From NCBI GenBank assembly GCA_002317245.1, contig DCIU01000144.1, positions 1-6,595 of the forward strand: 6,595 bases of DNA, written 5' to 3'. This stretch comes from Lachnospiraceae bacterium UBA1718 (GTDB lineage Bacteria; Bacillota; Clostridia; Lachnospirales; Lachnospiraceae). A model generated the notes under the pieces. It did no database searches and was not told the origin of the DNA. It was given only the letters and a program-made list of their open reading frames with translations. Shown here in pieces: positions 5,621 to 6,595 of this stretch. Numbering within the stretch: the first letter of the stretch is position 1; every line of letters begins with the position of its first letter. The translations under genes were made by a program, and so were the position numbers.

Positions 5621-6451
5621 ATGGATTTCGTATTATACGAGGTAAATGGTGCGGTTGGAACAATCACTATCAACAGAGAGAAGGCTTTAAACGCACTTAA
5701 TTCACAGGTTCTCGATGAACTTAATGCTACACTTGATGCTGTAGATCTTAACACTGTAAGATGTCTTATCCTTACAGGTGCTGGAGAGAAGAGCTTCGTT
5801 GCTGGCGCTGACATCGGAGAGATGAGCACACTTACAAAGGCTGAGGGTGAGGCTTTTGGTAAGAAGGGTAACGATGTATTCCGTAAGCTTGAGACATTCC
5901 CAATCCCAGTTATCGCAGCTGTTAACGGCTTCGCACTTGGTGGTGGATGTGAGATCTCTATGAGCTGTGATATCAGAATCTGTTCTGATAATGCAGTATT
6001 TGGTCAGCCAGAGGTTGGTCTTGGTATTACACCAGGATTCGGCGGCACACAGAGACTTGCTCGTCTTGTTAGCCCAGGTATGGCTAAGCAGCTTATCTAT
6101 ACAGCTCGTAACATCAAGGCAGCTGAGGCATATAGAATCGGACTTGTTAACCAGGTTGTATCAGCTGAGGTTAATGAGGCTGGTGAGGTAACAGTATCAG
6201 CTAAGGATGCTCTTATGGCAGCAGCTAATAAGATGGCAGCTGGTATTGCAATGCAGGCTCCTATCGCAGTTAGAAACTGCAAGAAGGCAATCAATGATGG
6301 TCTTCAGGTAGACATGGATCAGGCGATCGTAATCGAAGAGAAGCTCTTCGGTGACTGCTTCGAGACAGAAGATCAGAGAGCTGGTATGGGCAACTTCCTT
6401 GAGAAGGATAAGGAAAAGAAGCTTAAGGTAGTTCCTTTCAAGAACTGTTAA
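5621..6451 (+). CDS. crt: Crotonase (3-hydroxybutyryl-CoA dehydratase)
   Basis: This 276-residue cytoplasmic enzyme of the enoyl-CoA hydratase/isomerase superfamily dehydrates 3-hydroxybutyryl-CoA to crotonyl-CoA, the third step toward butyrate. The oxyanion-hole loop AGADIGEM (61-68) and the ALGGGCE helix start are intact. The two catalytic glutamates are Glu111 in GGGCEISMS and Glu131 in GQPEVGLG, twenty residues apart as in rat mitochondrial hydratase (144 and 164). The downstream GITPGFGGTQRL segment is standard. The protein is about 15 residues longer than typical Crt; much of this is an insertion near residues 183-196 (EVNEAGEVTVSAKD), before the C-terminal helices. The start is set by AAGGAG at 5607-5612, eight bases before ATG. 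It lies 86 bases after thl and 36 before hbd, in an apparent operon. Other superfamily activities cannot be ruled out from sequence, but the context strongly favours crotonase. Confidence 0.95.
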   Translation: MDFVLYEVNGAVGTITINREKALNALNSQVLDELNATLDAVDLNTVRCLILTGAGEKSFVAGADIGEMSTLTKAEGEAFGKKGNDVFRKLETFPIPVIAAVNGFALGGGCEISMSCDIRICSDNAVFGQPEVGLGITPGFGGTQRLARLVSPGMAKQLIYTARNIKAAEAYRIGLVNQVVSAEVNEAGEVTVSAKDALMAAANKMAAGIAMQAPIAVRNCKKAINDGLQVDMDQAIVIEEKLFGDCFETEDQRAGMGNFLEKDKEKKLKVVPFKNC

Positions 6452-6487
6452 TTATTAAAAGCATTATATTTTAGGAGGAAAACAACA

Positions 6488-6595
6488 ATGAAGGTTGGAG
6501 TAATTGGCGCTGGTACAATGGGACAGGGCATTGCTAAGGCATTCGCTCAGACAGAGGGCTATGAAGTAGCACTTTGCGATATCAAGCAGGAGTGG
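6488..6595 (+). CDS. hbd: 3-Hydroxybutyryl-CoA dehydrogenase, N-terminal fragment
   Basis: The first 36 codons of a gene are present and the frame is open to the window edge. The product begins MKVGVIGAGTMGQGIAKAFA, a dinucleotide-binding Rossmann start with the GxGxxG motif at residues 7-12 (GAGTMG). An acidic residue at Asp31 in the VALCDI strand end fits NAD(H) use. This is the pattern of 3-hydroxyacyl-CoA dehydrogenases; together with thl and crt it identifies Hbd, which reduces acetoacetyl-CoA to 3-hydroxybutyryl-CoA. A strong ribosome binding site, AGGAGG at 6473-6478, stands nine bases before the ATG. The cut is the edge of the window, not a truncation of the gene. Specificity residues and the C-terminal domain are not visible. 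Confidence 0.92.
   Translation, partial: MKVGVIGAGTMGQGIAKAFAQTEGYEVALCDIKQEW

Overview
The window looks like chromosomal DNA of a low-GC, butyrate-forming Clostridia, most likely a Lachnospiraceae of the Butyrivibrio/Pseudobutyrivibrio/Roseburia type. The basis is a thl-crt-hbd gene order, a long-form hibernation factor, strong AGGAGG-type ribosome binding sites, and a secreted SH3-NlpC/P60 wall hydrolase of Firmicutes type. This placement is inference from gene content; no marker gene for taxonomy is present. All genes are on the + strand.

Layout. (1) 1-1326: a secreted two-SH3 NlpC/P60 peptidoglycan endopeptidase. Upstream are TGTTAN direct repeats that fit the WalR (YycF) box consensus exactly, and downstream is a strong intrinsic terminator. 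(2) 1327-1775: about 450 bp without a gene but full of structure. It holds a 13-bp tandem repeat, a perfect 16-bp palindrome, five DnaA-box-like 9-mers in one orientation within 81 bp, then AT-rich DNA, a 15-bp palindrome over a candidate promoter, and a hairpin in the probable hpf leader. (3) 1776-2365: hpf (ribosome hibernation factor, long form) with its terminator. (4) 2382-4274: a 630-residue polytopic membrane protein resembling GT-C glycosyltransferases. Its candidate promoter lies inside the hpf terminator hairpin and would give a leaderless mRNA. (5) 4264-6595: start of the central butyrate operon, with thl (acetyl-CoA acetyltransferase), crt (crotonase) and the first 36 codons of hbd (3-hydroxybutyryl-CoA dehydrogenase), which runs off the end.

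How the genes work together. Thl condenses two acetyl-CoA to acetoacetyl-CoA, Hbd reduces it to 3-hydroxybutyryl-CoA, and Crt dehydrates that to crotonyl-CoA. The enzymes that would finish the route (bcd-etfBA) are expected downstream but not seen. The wall hydrolase, hpf and the membrane protein appear to be separate transcription units, because terminators follow the first two. No terminator is visible between the membrane protein gene and thl, so some readthrough is possible.

No wholly new multi-gene system is evident. The most unusual element is the DnaA-box cluster and surrounding repeats at 1349-1536, lying away from any visible dnaA or dnaN gene.
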